Shown: positions 27,070 through 35,315 of the stretch, piece after piece
Layout: each line of letters begins with the position of its first letter
How positions within the stretch are numbered: the first letter of the stretch is position 1
Source: Streptomyces sp. ISL-98
Lineage (GTDB): Bacteria > Actinomycetota > Actinomycetes > Streptomycetales > Streptomycetaceae
DNA length: 64,000 nucleotides
Direction: 5' to 3'
NCBI RefSeq assembly: GCF_018614055.1
Contig: NZ_JAGGPB010000019.1
Coordinates: forward strand, 62,001 to 126,000
Position numbers and translations under genes: made by a program
Notes under the pieces: model-generated
Database searches by the model: none
Seen by the model: the letters and a program-made list of their open reading frames with translations, nothing else
What the model was told of the DNA's origin: nothing

Positions 27070-28220
27070 CAGGCCTCCAGAAGAGAATCAAAAGCGGGCG
27101 GCAGGCGCTTCCACGCATCGCGCCCTGCCGCGTATTCGGCATCGGTCAACAAGCAGGATTCGAGGAGCTCTTCGAGCCCGTCGCGGTCAAGCCCCGGAGA
27201 AGTGAACACCAGGTGCTGGCAGCAGTCCCCGTGGTCGGGGTCCCAGTCGAGTGCGGCCGCCGCCCTGCGCATCGGCGGCACCATGTCCCACGCGGCGTCC
27301 GGCAGCGAGGCCAGCCAGGGCCCCGCGCTCTCCACGCACAGCGCCCCGCCCGCCGCATCCCACGCCATCAGCGTGTCCGGGCGGTCGGCGAGCCAGAACC
27401 TGCCCCGGCTGCGGGCCGCCGCACACGTCAGGTCCTCCAGGGCCTCGTACAGCCGCTCCGGGTGGAAGGGCCGGCGCCGGTGCCACACCAAAGTGCCGAC
27501 ACCCGACTCGTCCGCCTCCTGCGGGAGCAGTGCGCAGGCCGGGTGCTGGCGGGCCGCGGCAGCCTCGACGTCGAAGCCCGCGAAGGCGGCCTCCGCGAGG
27601 TCGCCGGACGCGGCCTGGACGCGGCGGGCGGTCGGATGCAACTGCGCGAGCAGCGCCTCGTCCGCCTCATCGGCCTCTTCGCTCTCGACGATGGCCAGGA
27701 CCGGGGCGTACTCCAGCTGCCGTGCCCAGGTGTCCGCGACCGTCCGCTGATCGCTGGCGGCCGCCGCGAGTCCGGCCTCCGCGAGGTCGTCGCCGCAGCC
27801 GAGGTACGGCAGGAGCAGCGCGGGGTCGACCGCGGTCATCACGGCGGTCAGGTCCAGTACGTCGCCGCCGTGCGCGACGACGACCTCGGCCATCGCCTTG
27901 GGCTCGACCGAGTCCCACAGCTCCACGACCGCGAGCCGCGTCAGGCTGCTGCCCGCCAGCCGCTCCAGTTCGGGCACGAGGTCCTCGCGCAGCGCGCAGC
28001 AGGCGCAGTCGTTGACCAGCGGCGCCTCGCCCGACGAGCTCTCGCCCAGGGCGTCGCGGACACTGCGGCGTACCGTCCCTTCGGCCGCGGTCGACAGGTC
28101 GTGATGCAGCGCGACACTGCCGGGAACGGTGCGCAGCAGGCGGTCGACCACCTCCTTGCGCGCGTCGGAGTGCAGCCCGCCGACGATCACGACGGGCAGC
28201 TTGGCTCCCCTCTCGCCCAC
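27069..28220 (-). CDS. COG0523 (CobW-like) protein with degenerate GTPase motifs
   Basis: The 383-residue protein matches the COG0523 metallochaperone family. The metal motif CxCC is intact at residues 72-75 ([12 protein letters not shown]), and a CobW C-terminal domain follows. The P-loop expected near residue 11-22 reads GGLHSDARK rather than GxxGxGKT, and no NKxD is seen where VESEEADE occurs, so nucleotide binding is doubtful. The start is GTG 28220, overlapping the rpmE2 TAG by one base. The setting among zinc-free ribosomal genes suggests a role in zinc allocation during starvation. Confidence 0.85.
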   Translation of the reverse strand: MGERGAKLPVVIVGGLHSDARKEVVDRLLRTVPGSVALHHDLSTAAEGTVRRSVRDALGESSSGEAPLVNDCACCALREDLVPELERLAGSSLTRLAVVELWDSVEPKAMAEVVVAHGGDVLDLTAVMTAVDPALLLPYLGCGDDLAEAGLAAAASDQRTVADTWARQLEYAPVLAIVESEEADEADEALLAQLHPTARRVQAASGDLAEAAFAGFDVEAAAARQHPACALLPQEADESGVGTLVWHRRRPFHPERLYEALEDLTCAAARSRGRFWLADRPDTLMAWDAAGGALCVESAGPWLASLPDAAWDMVPPMRRAAAALDWDPDHGDCCQHLVFTSPGLDRDGLEELLESCLLTDAEYAAGRDAWKRLPPAFDSLLEA

Positions 28221-28465
28221 TACTTCGCTCCGTAGCGGCGCTCGAAGCGCTCCACGCGTCCCGCGGTGTCCAGCACGCGGGCCGTCCCCGTGTAGAAGGG
28301 GTGGCTCTTCGAGGAGATCTCGACGTCGACGACGGGGTACGTACGGCCGTCCTCCCACTCCACCGTCTTGTCGCTGGTCATGGTGGAGCGGGTGAGGAAG
28401 GCGAAGCCGCCGGCTGTGTCGCGGAAGACGACGGGACCGTACGGCGGGTGGATTCCGGGCTTCAT
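28220..28465 (-). CDS. rpmE2: 50S ribosomal protein L31 type B (zinc-free)
   Basis: This 81-residue type B L31 begins [20 protein letters not shown] and contains SKSHPFYTG. It lacks the CxxC pairs of the zinc-binding form. Under zinc starvation it replaces the zinc-containing L31 on ribosomes and so frees zinc. It is cotranscribed with the COG0523 gene, and the leaderless gap to rpmG is 55 bp. Confidence 0.96.
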   Translation of the reverse strand: MKPGIHPPYGPVVFRDTAGGFAFLTRSTMTSDKTVEWEDGRTYPVVDVEISSKSHPFYTGTARVLDTAGRVERFERRYGAK

Positions 28466-28520
28466 GAAGTGAGCCCCCTTCTGGCTTCTGACTTCTGGTG
28501 CTGGGCCGGTGAGCTGGTGA

Positions 28521-28685
28521 TCAGCGCTCTTCGCGGAAGTCGACGTGCCGGCGGACGACCGGGTCGAACTTGCGGAGCGTCATGCGGTCGGGGTCGTTAC
28601 GGCGGTTCTTGCGGGTCACGTAGGTGTAGCCGGTCCCCGCCGTGGACCTGAGCTTGATGATCGGGCGGACTTCGTTGCGTGCCAT
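28521..28685 (-). CDS. rpmG: 50S ribosomal protein L33, zinc-free paralogue
   Basis: A 54-residue protein can be read from the minus strand: it begins [17 protein letters not shown], has the central [17 protein letters not shown] and ends DFREER. No cysteine is present, so it is the C-minus L33. It is the first gene of the leftward operon and starts 12 bp from the 21-bp palindrome that I take as a Zur box. Confidence 0.95.
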   Translation of the reverse strand: MARNEVRPIIKLRSTAGTGYTYVTRKNRRNDPDRMTLRKFDPVVRRHVDFREER

Positions 28686-28697
28686 GTGGTTAGTATA

Positions 28698-28718
28698 TGG
28701 AAATGGTTCCCATTATCA
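28698..28718. promoter_or_regulatory. Candidate Zur box
   Basis: A 21-bp near-palindrome. Read on the minus strand it is TGATAATGG-GAA-CCATTTCCA, two 9-bp half-sites differing at two positions. It lies between divergent rpmG and rpmB and resembles the TGAAAATNATTTTCA-type sites bound by actinobacterial Zur. Repression of both arms by zinc-loaded Zur is inferred from the gene content. Confidence 0.75.
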
Positions 28719-28735
28719 AAGAGAGGTGATTGGCC

Positions 28736-28972
28736 TTGTCCGCCCACTGCCAGCTGACCGGCGCCCAGCCGGGCTTCGGCAACAACATTTCCCACTCGCA
28801 CCGGCGCACGTCCCGGCGCTTCGACCCGAACATCCAGCGCAAGCGCTACTGGCTGGCGAGCGAAGGACGCCATGTCCGCCTCACGCTCAGCGCCAGGGCG
28901 ATCAAGACCGTCGACACGATCGGCGTCGAGGCCGCCGTTGCCCGGATCCGTGCGCGGGGAGTGAAGGCCTGA
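28736..28972 (+). CDS. rpmB: 50S ribosomal protein L28, zinc-free paralogue
   Basis: The 78-residue protein carries the L28 core ([39 protein letters not shown]). The second cysteine of the CxxC pair is missing (HCQLTG), so zinc would not be held. I choose TTG 28736, since family members start MSAHC and GAGAGG lies 9 nt upstream. A TTG two codons earlier is possible. The stop overlaps the rpsN start (TGATG). Confidence 0.94.
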   Translation: MSAHCQLTGAQPGFGNNISHSHRRTSRRFDPNIQRKRYWLASEGRHVRLTLSARAIKTVDTIGVEAAVARIRARGVKA

Positions 28973-29277
28973 TGGCAAAGAAGAGCAAGATCGCCCGCAA
29001 TGAGCGCCGCAAGTCGGTCGTCGAGCGGTACGCCGTGCGGCGGGCGGAGTTGAAGGAAATCATCCGCAGGCCGGGGACGTCCGAGGCCGAACGGGACGTT
29101 GCGGTACAGGAGTTGCGACGTCAGCCGCGCGACGCGAGTGCGACGCGCGTACGCAACCGGGACAGCGTGGACGGCCGACCCCGGGGCCACCTCAGGAAGT
29201 TCGGCCTCTCGCGCGTGCGGATGCGTGAGCAGGCGCACGCCGGATTCCTGCCCGGAATTCGAAAGTCCTCCTGGTAG
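28972..29277 (+). CDS. rpsN: 30S ribosomal protein S14, zinc-free long form
   Basis: This 101-residue protein is the long, cysteine-free S14 ([20 protein letters not shown], ending with the [19 protein letters not shown] region). It replaces the short zinc-ribbon S14 when zinc is scarce. It is translationally coupled to rpmB by the TGATG overlap and shares the candidate Zur-controlled promoter. Confidence 0.95.
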   Translation: MAKKSKIARNERRKSVVERYAVRRAELKEIIRRPGTSEAERDVAVQELRRQPRDASATRVRNRDSVDGRPRGHLRKFGLSRVRMREQAHAGFLPGIRKSSW

Positions 29278-29316
29278 TTTGGCGCGTTCTGACCTACCAA
29301 AACTGGGGAGTCCGGA

Positions 29317-29790
29317 GTGCGCAAGCACGTACGTAACACCGCCGCCGCTGCCGCCATTGCGGCCGCCCTCGCGCTGACCGGTTGCAGCAGCGAGAGCAAG
29401 GACAACGTCGAGGGCGACAAGGGCAAGGAGACGGGCGCCGGCGCTCCGTCGGCGGGCGGAGACGAAGGCGCGGTGGCCGATGTCACCGGGTCCTGGATCG
29501 CGACGACCGATGGGAAGATCGTCGCGCTGATCGTCCAGGGTTCGGACGCTGCCGTGGCGGGCGAGCACGTCTGCTCCGGCAAGGTCGCCAAGGCGGACGA
29601 GGTGACACTGGAACTCAAGTGCGCCGACGGGAACGCCGATCGTACAACCGGACTTGTCACACCGGGTGCGGACGGCAACACCATCACGGTGAAGTGGGGC
29701 AGCGGGATCGAGGACACCTTCAAGAAGTCCTCCGGCGAGAAGCTGCCGGAGGGGATTCCCACGGACTTCCCGAAGCTGCCTGCCTCCTGA
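29317..29790 (+). CDS. Small secreted lipoprotein of unknown function
   Basis: The 157-residue protein begins with a lipoprotein signal (AAAAAIAAALALTGC, lipobox cysteine at about residue 23). A charged Gly-rich linker and a single small beta-rich domain follow (VTGSWIATTDGKIVALIVQGSDAAVAGEHVCSGKV in outline). I recognise no named family. It follows the zinc-responsive cluster after only 39 bp, but a link to zinc is not shown. A hairpin lies 52 bp downstream. Confidence 0.8.
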   Translation: MRKHVRNTAAAAAIAAALALTGCSSESKDNVEGDKGKETGAGAPSAGGDEGAVADVTGSWIATTDGKIVALIVQGSDAAVAGEHVCSGKVAKADEVTLELKCADGNADRTTGLVTPGADGNTITVKWGSGIEDTFKKSSGEKLPEGIPTDFPKLPAS

Positions 29791-29841
29791 CCTGCTGCCC
29801 GGCGTACGGGCACACAGGCGTACGGGCTTTGCACATGCCTG

Positions 29842-29871
29842 GGCCGCGGTTCCCTCACGGGGGCCGCGGCC
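29842..29871 (+). terminator. Terminator after the lipoprotein gene
   Basis: GGCCGCGG at 29842-29849 pairs perfectly with CCGCGGCC at 29864-29871 around a 14-nt loop that can extend the pairing. The rest of the 230-bp gap to the next gene shows nothing else clear. Confidence 0.6.
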
Positions 29872-30020
29872 TATCGCCGTTCAACCCGATGATCACTCCT
29901 GGGAGTGGATCCCGGCGGCCAGTGGGCGGAGCGTGGCCCGGGCGTGACCCCTTCCTTCAACGGCGGCCCGGATGCTGCCCCTTGTCTGAGCTGCACGATG
30001 ACGAGAGGCGAGTGGACCGC

Positions 30021-32129
30021 ATGGCCATGTCGATGTCCATTTCTGGTCTGAGACCGGCGTTCGGAAAAGCCGCAGACCACCTGCACGGTCTGCGCGTCGG
30101 CCGGGCACGCCGGGCAGGGGTCGCGGCAACCGCGGGCCTCGCGCTCGTGCTGGCCCTGCCCGGAGTCGCGGCAGCCGCCGCGGGCGACCTCGATCCCACC
30201 TTCGGCGGCGACGGCAAGGTCATGAGCGACCTCGCCGCGCAGGAAGACAGCCAGGACGTGGCTCTGCAGCCCGACGGCAAGATCGTCACCGCCGGCACCA
30301 TCTGGGCGTTCGAGGGCCCCGGCGACTTCACTCTGGCTCGCTACAACGCCAACGGCAGCCAGGACACCGGCTTCGGCAACGGGGGCGTGGCGACCGCCGA
30401 CATCGGCGGCGACACCAACGACGAGGCGCAGGCCGTGGCGCGGCAGGACGACGGCAAGTTCGTCGTGGTCGGCCGCAGCGACGCGCCCGACGGCACCAGG
30501 GCCTTGTTCGCGATGACTCGCTTCAACGCCGACGGCAGCCTGGACACAGGCTTCGGCAACGGCGGCAGGATGACCACAGACTTCGGGACCGCCGGAAGCT
30601 CGACCGGCAACGCCGTGGCGGTGCAGCCCGACGGCGGGATCGTCGCCGCCGGGAACTCCGGCAGCGATTTCGTGGTGGCCCGCTTCGCCCCGGACGGCAG
30701 CCCCGACACCGGCTTCGGCGACGGCGGCAGGGTCATCACCTCCTTCGAAGGCGGCGGCTCGGCGGCCTTCGACGTGGCGCTGCAGGACGACGGCAAGATC
30801 GTCGCCGCAGGCCATGCCAGGTTCAGCTCACCGGACTTCGCCGGCGATTTCGCGCTGGCTCGCTACAACCCCGACGGCAGCCCGGACACGGGCTTCGGCG
30901 ACGGCGGCAGAGTGACCACCGCCACCACCGCCGCGGATTCGGCTCGCGGGGTGGCCGTGCAGTCCGACGGCAAGATCGTTGCCGCCGGGAACTCCGGCGG
31001 TGATTTCGCGGTGACGCGCTACAACTCCGACGGAAGCCCGGACACCGGCTTCGGCGGCGACGGCAGCGTCACCGCCGACTTCGGACCTTCCGGGTCGGTG
31101 GCGTACGACATGGCGCTCCAGGACGACGGCAAGATCGTCGCCGCCGGGGGGGCCAACGCCGATTTCGCGGTGGCGCGCTTCAACACCGACGGAAGCCTGG
31201 ACACCGGCTTCGGCGGCGACGGCAAGGTGACCACCGACTTCGAAACGTTCTGGGACGAGGCCCACGCTGTGGCGGTCCAGTCCGACGGCAGGATCGTCGT
31301 CACGGGCAACGGCAGCGACAACCACGCTCTGACCCGTTACGAGGGCGAAGGCAGCGAACCGCCGCCCCCGGCCGCGGACGTCTCGGTCACCAAGACCGGG
31401 CCTGCCACCGTCAGCGTCGGCGACCAGGCGTCGTACACCGTGCAGGTGACCAACACCAGCACCACCACGACGGCCACCGGTGTCACGCTGGACGACGCCC
31501 TCGGCGGACCGGCCGCCTCGGTCGTGTCGGCCGCGACCACCCAGGGCATCTGCAGCACGACAGCCACCACTGCCGCCTGCACGCTGGGCAGCCTCGCCCC
31601 CGGAGCGAGCGCCACGGTGACCGTCGTGGCCGAACCCCGGGCCACCGGAACCCTCACCGACACGGCCACAGCCGACGCCCTGGAGTCCGACCCCACCCCG
31701 GCCAACAACACCGCCACCGCGACCACCACCGTGAACAACGCCCGTGGCTGCACGATCACGGGCACCAGCGCGGTCGACCAGCTCGTCGGTACGGCCGGCA
31801 ACGACGTCATCTGCGCCCTCGGCGGCGGTGACACCATCACCGCCGGCGGCGGCAACGACACCGTCTACGGCGGCTCCGGCAACGACAATGCCGACGGCGG
31901 CAACGGCCACGACAGGCTCAACGGCGAACTCGGAAACGACACCCTGACCGGCTACTACGGCGACGACACGATCAACGGCGGCCCCGGCAGCGACACGCTG
32001 AACGGCGGCTACGGCAACGACCGTCTCAACTCCGTGGACAACATCTCCGGCAACGACGCGGCCCACGGCGGCCCCGGCTACGACACCTGCACAACGGACT
32101 CGGGCGACACGCGCACGAGCTGCCCGTAG
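30021..32129 (+). CDS. Secreted delta-60 repeat / DUF11 / RTX-like calcium-binding protein
   Basis: A 702-residue exported protein. After a basic signal region (RVGRARRAGVAATAGLALVLALPGVAAAA) come about eight delta-60 repeats of some 50 residues (patterns ALQPDGKIVTAG and ARYNANGSQDTGFGNGG). A DUF11/CARDB-type domain (ADVSVTKTGPATVSVGDQASYTVQ) follows. The C-terminal third ends in RTX-like GGxGNDxxxG nonapeptides that should bind calcium. The start is ATG 30021, or GTG 30012 in frame. Adhesion or surface-layer function is a guess. The terminal cysteines (CTTDSGDTRTSCP) may form a disulfide. Confidence 0.85.
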   Translation: MAMSMSISGLRPAFGKAADHLHGLRVGRARRAGVAATAGLALVLALPGVAAAAAGDLDPTFGGDGKVMSDLAAQEDSQDVALQPDGKIVTAGTIWAFEGPGDFTLARYNANGSQDTGFGNGGVATADIGGDTNDEAQAVARQDDGKFVVVGRSDAPDGTRALFAMTRFNADGSLDTGFGNGGRMTTDFGTAGSSTGNAVAVQPDGGIVAAGNSGSDFVVARFAPDGSPDTGFGDGGRVITSFEGGGSAAFDVALQDDGKIVAAGHARFSSPDFAGDFALARYNPDGSPDTGFGDGGRVTTATTAADSARGVAVQSDGKIVAAGNSGGDFAVTRYNSDGSPDTGFGGDGSVTADFGPSGSVAYDMALQDDGKIVAAGGANADFAVARFNTDGSLDTGFGGDGKVTTDFETFWDEAHAVAVQSDGRIVVTGNGSDNHALTRYEGEGSEPPPPAADVSVTKTGPATVSVGDQASYTVQVTNTSTTTTATGVTLDDALGGPAASVVSAATTQGICSTTATTAACTLGSLAPGASATVTVVAEPRATGTLTDTATADALESDPTPANNTATATTTVNNARGCTITGTSAVDQLVGTAGNDVICALGGGDTITAGGGNDTVYGGSGNDNADGGNGHDRLNGELGNDTLTGYYGDDTINGGPGSDTLNGGYGNDRLNSVDNISGNDAAHGGPGYDTCTTDSGDTRTSCP

Positions 32130-32150
32130 CGACGACGGGACGTAGCCGCG

Positions 32151-32190
32151 TTCGGGCTCGGCAGCACCTGAGGTTGTTGCCGGGCCCGAA
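32151..32190. terminator. Convergent terminator
   Basis: TTCGGGCTCGGCA at 32151-32163 pairs with TGCCGGGCCCGAA at 32178-32190 with one mismatch. It lies between the convergent calcium-binding protein and MFS genes and can serve both. Confidence 0.7.
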
Positions 32191-32214
32191 CTCAGAACTG
32201 AGCGCTTCCCAGGG

Positions 32215-33312
32215 CTAGGCGGACTCGGGCCAGGTGCGGCGCTGTGTGAAGTGGATCCCGGCCGTTACGGCCATCAGGATCGCCGTTGCTCCGCCGAGCG
32301 TCATTACCGTCGCCAGAGACGTGCGGTCCAGTACGGCACCACCCACCAGCGCGCCGATGGAAATCGTCACCTGGAACGACGCGGTGAAGAGGACCGAAGC
32401 CGCCTCCGGCGCTCGGGGGGACGCCTTGGAGAACCAGGTCTGGGATGCGACCGGTACGGCGCCGTACGCGCTGCCCCAGACGATCAGCAGCGCGATCGCG
32501 CCCGGCTCCCATCGGCCCAGTACGGGAAGCAGCAGCGTGGCGCCGGCGATCAGTGCCGCGGCAATGCCGAATGTGGTGCGCGGGTGGAGCCTGACCGTCG
32601 CGCCTCCGACGAAATTGCCGACGATGCCGGCGGCTCCGTACAGGAGAAGGAACATCGTGATCCGGGCCGGGCTCACCTGGGTGATCTGCTCCAGGAATGG
32701 CGTCACATAGGTGTACGTGCCGAAGTGGGCCATCACGATGAGGAAAGTCATCAGCAGTGCGAACCGGGTGTTGATGTTTCCGAGCATGTTCCGGAGAGCG
32801 CTCAGGCGGGTTGCCTGGACGGGAGGGAGTGGAACCGCAGCAAAGATCACCGCTGTGGCCTTGGTGACTGATTGCGCGGACACCAGGCGTTCGGCGAGGC
32901 CCGCTCCGATCGACCAGAAGCCGCCGATGGAGATTCCGACCATCACCCGGGAAAGCAGCATGAGCCAGTAATTCGGGGCCGTTGCCGCGAGGAAGTTCGC
33001 CAGGACCAGCAGGAGCGCGAACGCGCACAGCATCAGACGGCGGTCGATTCGCGCGGTCGCAACCGTGACCAGTGGGGCGGACAACGCGGCCAGGAATCCC
33101 GGCAGGGTCATCATCAGGCCCGCCGTACCGTCCGAGATCGCGAAGCTCGAACCGACCGACGTCAGCAGGCCGATCGGGAGGATCTCGGTGGTGACGATCG
33201 AGAAGATCCCCATCATCACCGCGACCACGGCGAGCCATCCGACGAGCGGGGAGCGTGGTGATGCGGCGGCGGTGCGCGGTGTGGCGGTGGTTGTCCTGGT
33301 GGGCATGGACAT
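32215..33312 (-). CDS. MFS transporter (drug/sugar efflux type)
   Basis: The 365-residue membrane protein has about 12 hydrophobic segments and the AraJ/YdhP/CmlR-like pattern (VVAVMMGIFSIVTTEILPIGLLTSVGSSFAISDGTAGLMMTLPG). A motif-A region reads APLVTVATARIDRR. Proton-driven export of a small drug or sugar is inferred. ATG 33312 is taken as start, and GTG 33330 is also in frame. No dedicated regulator is adjacent. Confidence 0.88.
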   Translation of the reverse strand: MSMPTRTTTATPRTAAASPRSPLVGWLAVVAVMMGIFSIVTTEILPIGLLTSVGSSFAISDGTAGLMMTLPGFLAALSAPLVTVATARIDRRLMLCAFALLLVLANFLAATAPNYWLMLLSRVMVGISIGGFWSIGAGLAERLVSAQSVTKATAVIFAAVPLPPVQATRLSALRNMLGNINTRFALLMTFLIVMAHFGTYTYVTPFLEQITQVSPARITMFLLLYGAAGIVGNFVGGATVRLHPRTTFGIAAALIAGATLLLPVLGRWEPGAIALLIVWGSAYGAVPVASQTWFSKASPRAPEAASVLFTASFQVTISIGALVGGAVLDRTSLATVMTLGGATAILMAVTAGIHFTQRRTWPESA

Positions 33313-33370
33313 GAGTGCAGCAATCGCCACCGCGGCTTGTCTGGCAGGTTGGCGACCTGACCCTTGCGGC

Positions 33371-33811
33371 CTACGAGTTCACGGACTCGCGCAGGTCGCC
33401 GTACCGCTGTTCCAGGTACTCGCCTTCGGCTTCCGTGTAGCCCGACGCCCAGGGCGTGGGGCACGGCGAGGCATGGTCCGGGTCCGGGCAGGCCACTCGG
33501 GCCAGCTCGTCGCGCAGGGTGTCCATCTGCTGCCGTGAGACCAGCACGCCCACCCGGATCTCATGGATCTCCCGGTTGCCGGGATCGGCGCCCGCGTGCC
33601 CGTACCGCCATTCCTCCGGGAGGTCGTCGTAGAACTCGGCGAGTGGGGTGCCGCCCGGTTCGGTCGTCTGCCCCTGTCCGGCGACGCTCAGGCGGTACGG
33701 CCACGCGCGGCTGTCCAGGAGCCGGGCGCATCCTCCGGCGAGGGCCTGTGCGTCTTCCGGCGTTGCGTAGACGCCGAGTTGGATTTCGTAGAGGCGGCAT
33801 TCGGGAGGCAC
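33371..33811 (-). CDS. Conserved hypothetical protein
   Basis: I do not recognise this 146-residue protein. It looks like two related halves, each with an E-I-x-x-G-V strand followed by a helix: YEIQLGVYATPEDAQALAGGCARLL in the first half and HEIRVGVLVSRQQMDTLRDELARVAC in the second. This suggests an internal duplication of a ferredoxin-like unit. It has no signal peptide. It lies between an MFS gene and a DUF2786 gene on the same strand. Confidence 0.7.
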   Translation of the reverse strand: MPPECRLYEIQLGVYATPEDAQALAGGCARLLDSRAWPYRLSVAGQGQTTEPGGTPLAEFYDDLPEEWRYGHAGADPGNREIHEIRVGVLVSRQQMDTLRDELARVACPDPDHASPCPTPWASGYTEAEGEYLEQRYGDLRESVNS

Positions 33812-33877
33812 TGGAACTCCAGAGTTGTGCGGCTACGGGCCCCGCCGACCGTACTGGACAGTGCGCCGTGCCGCCGC

Positions 33878-35095
33878 TCAGTTTCCGGGGCGGATCGGGC
33901 GTCGCGCCCTCGGCATGTCCGCCCGGTCCGCGGCGGCCGTGCCGTGTTCCCAGCCCGCATGGTCCGTAACCCCGCGCACCCGCGTCGACGTCGTCTCCGG
34001 GAACATCCGCTCGGTACGGTCCTCCACCGCCACGTCCCGCGCCGCCAGAACCGGCAGCAGCGAGCCGTCCGTCTGCTCCTCTTCCGCCGTGACGTGTTCC
34101 GTGGCTTCGGACAGGCGGTGGCCCACGCGGCTCGCGTACGCCGTCAGGAACGCCTGACGGAACGCCTTGGTCCGCTTACGGCCGCCCGCACGCTGGGCCG
34201 CCTCCGCACGGGTCATCGCCGACGTGCCCTGCACCAGCAGCGACGTATAGAGCAACTCGACGGATTCGAGGTCCGGTTCGAAGCCGACGACCGTGGAGAA
34301 GCCGAAGCTGCTGTTCCACACGGCACGGCAGCGGTTCGCGGAGGCTGCGGCGTCCAGGAGGATCGCCTTCGCCGTCTCGTACGGCGCGTCCACACCGATC
34401 CGGCACGCGGTCGGCGTATCGCCGGTGTGCCCCCGCGCGGCCAGGAGCGCCTCGTCGATGCTGTGCCGCGCCATCAGCTCCTGCGCCTTGCCGGTGAGTG
34501 CCTCCGCCTCCTGCGGGTAGTCGGTCGCCTCGGCCTTGGCCAGCAGGGCGCGGATGCGGGTGAGCATGCGCGGCTCGCCGTGGTCACCGGCGGAAGGCGC
34601 GGTGACGTGCATGGGCTCGCCCGGGGGCGGGCCGACCGGCTCGATCGCGGGGAGGCGGATCAGGAGGCGGAAGAGTTCGAGGAGCACCGTCGCCAGCGAG
34701 AAGCGGTCCGCCTTCTCGCGCCCGGCGAGCGCGTCGGCGTACGCCTCGTCGCTGCCCCACCAGGCCTCGGTCGCCTCCAGGTCGCGGAGCTGGGCCTCCC
34801 AGCGCGGCGCCAGTCGTGCTCGCGCGTACCGCCGGTTCTCCGCCGCGATCAGGTCGGCGGCCAGGCGGACGTGACGGTCGTCGAGCTCGCGGCGGACCAT
34901 GCGGGCCACATCGGCGGGCTGCCAGCCGCGCTCCCAGGCGCGGCGTACGAACTCCTCGCCCCGGCGGAGCAGTTCGCGGCCCGCTTCGGGCCACGGTGCG
35001 GCGGCGAGGAGCGAGGCGCCGAGGTCCAGGCCCGCGTCGCCCTCGGCGTACACCGCCGCTGCGACCGCCTTCTCGACCTGTTCCACCGGTTCCAC
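33878..35095 (-). CDS. DUF2786 domain-containing protein
   Basis: The 405-residue protein contains the DUF2786 motif in its middle (MLTRIRALLAKAEATDYPQEAEALTGKAQELMARHSIDEALL), a short domain found in actinobacteria and phages and of unknown function. A helical N-terminal part of about 190 residues precedes it and an alpha/beta region follows. The GTG at 35095 has GAGGAGG upstream. No enzymatic motif is evident. Confidence 0.85.
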   Translation of the reverse strand: MEPVEQVEKAVAAAVYAEGDAGLDLGASLLAAAPWPEAGRELLRRGEEFVRRAWERGWQPADVARMVRRELDDRHVRLAADLIAAENRRYARARLAPRWEAQLRDLEATEAWWGSDEAYADALAGREKADRFSLATVLLELFRLLIRLPAIEPVGPPPGEPMHVTAPSAGDHGEPRMLTRIRALLAKAEATDYPQEAEALTGKAQELMARHSIDEALLAARGHTGDTPTACRIGVDAPYETAKAILLDAAASANRCRAVWNSSFGFSTVVGFEPDLESVELLYTSLLVQGTSAMTRAEAAQRAGGRKRTKAFRQAFLTAYASRVGHRLSEATEHVTAEEEQTDGSLLPVLAARDVAVEDRTERMFPETTSTRVRGVTDHAGWEHGTAAADRADMPRARRPIRPGN

Positions 35096-35140
35096 CGGAA
35101 TGCCTCCTCACGCAACCGCGGCCGCGACCGCACACCACCC

Positions 35141-35189
35141 GCCACCTGCCACCTGCCACCTGCCACCTGCCACCTGCCACCTGCCACCT
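35141..35189. repeat. Seven tandem copies of GCCACCT
   Basis: A 7-bp unit, GCCACCT, is repeated exactly seven times upstream of the DUF2786 gene, 46 bp before its start. The unit length shows it is outside coding sequence. It may vary in number between strains by slipped-strand mispairing. Confidence 0.9.
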
Positions 35190-35315
35190 GCGATGGTCCC
35201 AGCTTCGGCAGGGGACCACGAATGGGGGGCGGGCCCGGAAGGTAGGGCCAGGCATACCCCCAAGACTCGGCTCAGCGGTCGTGTCCGGGCGGCGCCGGGC
35301 CGGAAGTCTGGACGC

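Noticed and set aside
28726..28728. GTG near the rpmB ribosome site as a start
   Set aside because: It is out of frame with the L28 sequence. TTG 28736 gives the family N-terminus.
29382..30020. Upstream extension of the calcium-binding protein frame
   Set aside because: It overlaps the lipoprotein gene in another frame and has no signal peptide. The ATG at 30021 leads into one.
30828..32066. Long minus-strand reading frame opposite the calcium-binding protein gene
   Set aside because: It is a mirror of the repetitive coding sequence on the plus strand, with Val/Ala/Gly-rich translation, no ribosome site and no family signal.
35141..35189. CRISPR-like appearance of short tandem repeats
   Set aside because: The 7-bp units are contiguous with no spacers, and no cas genes are nearby.
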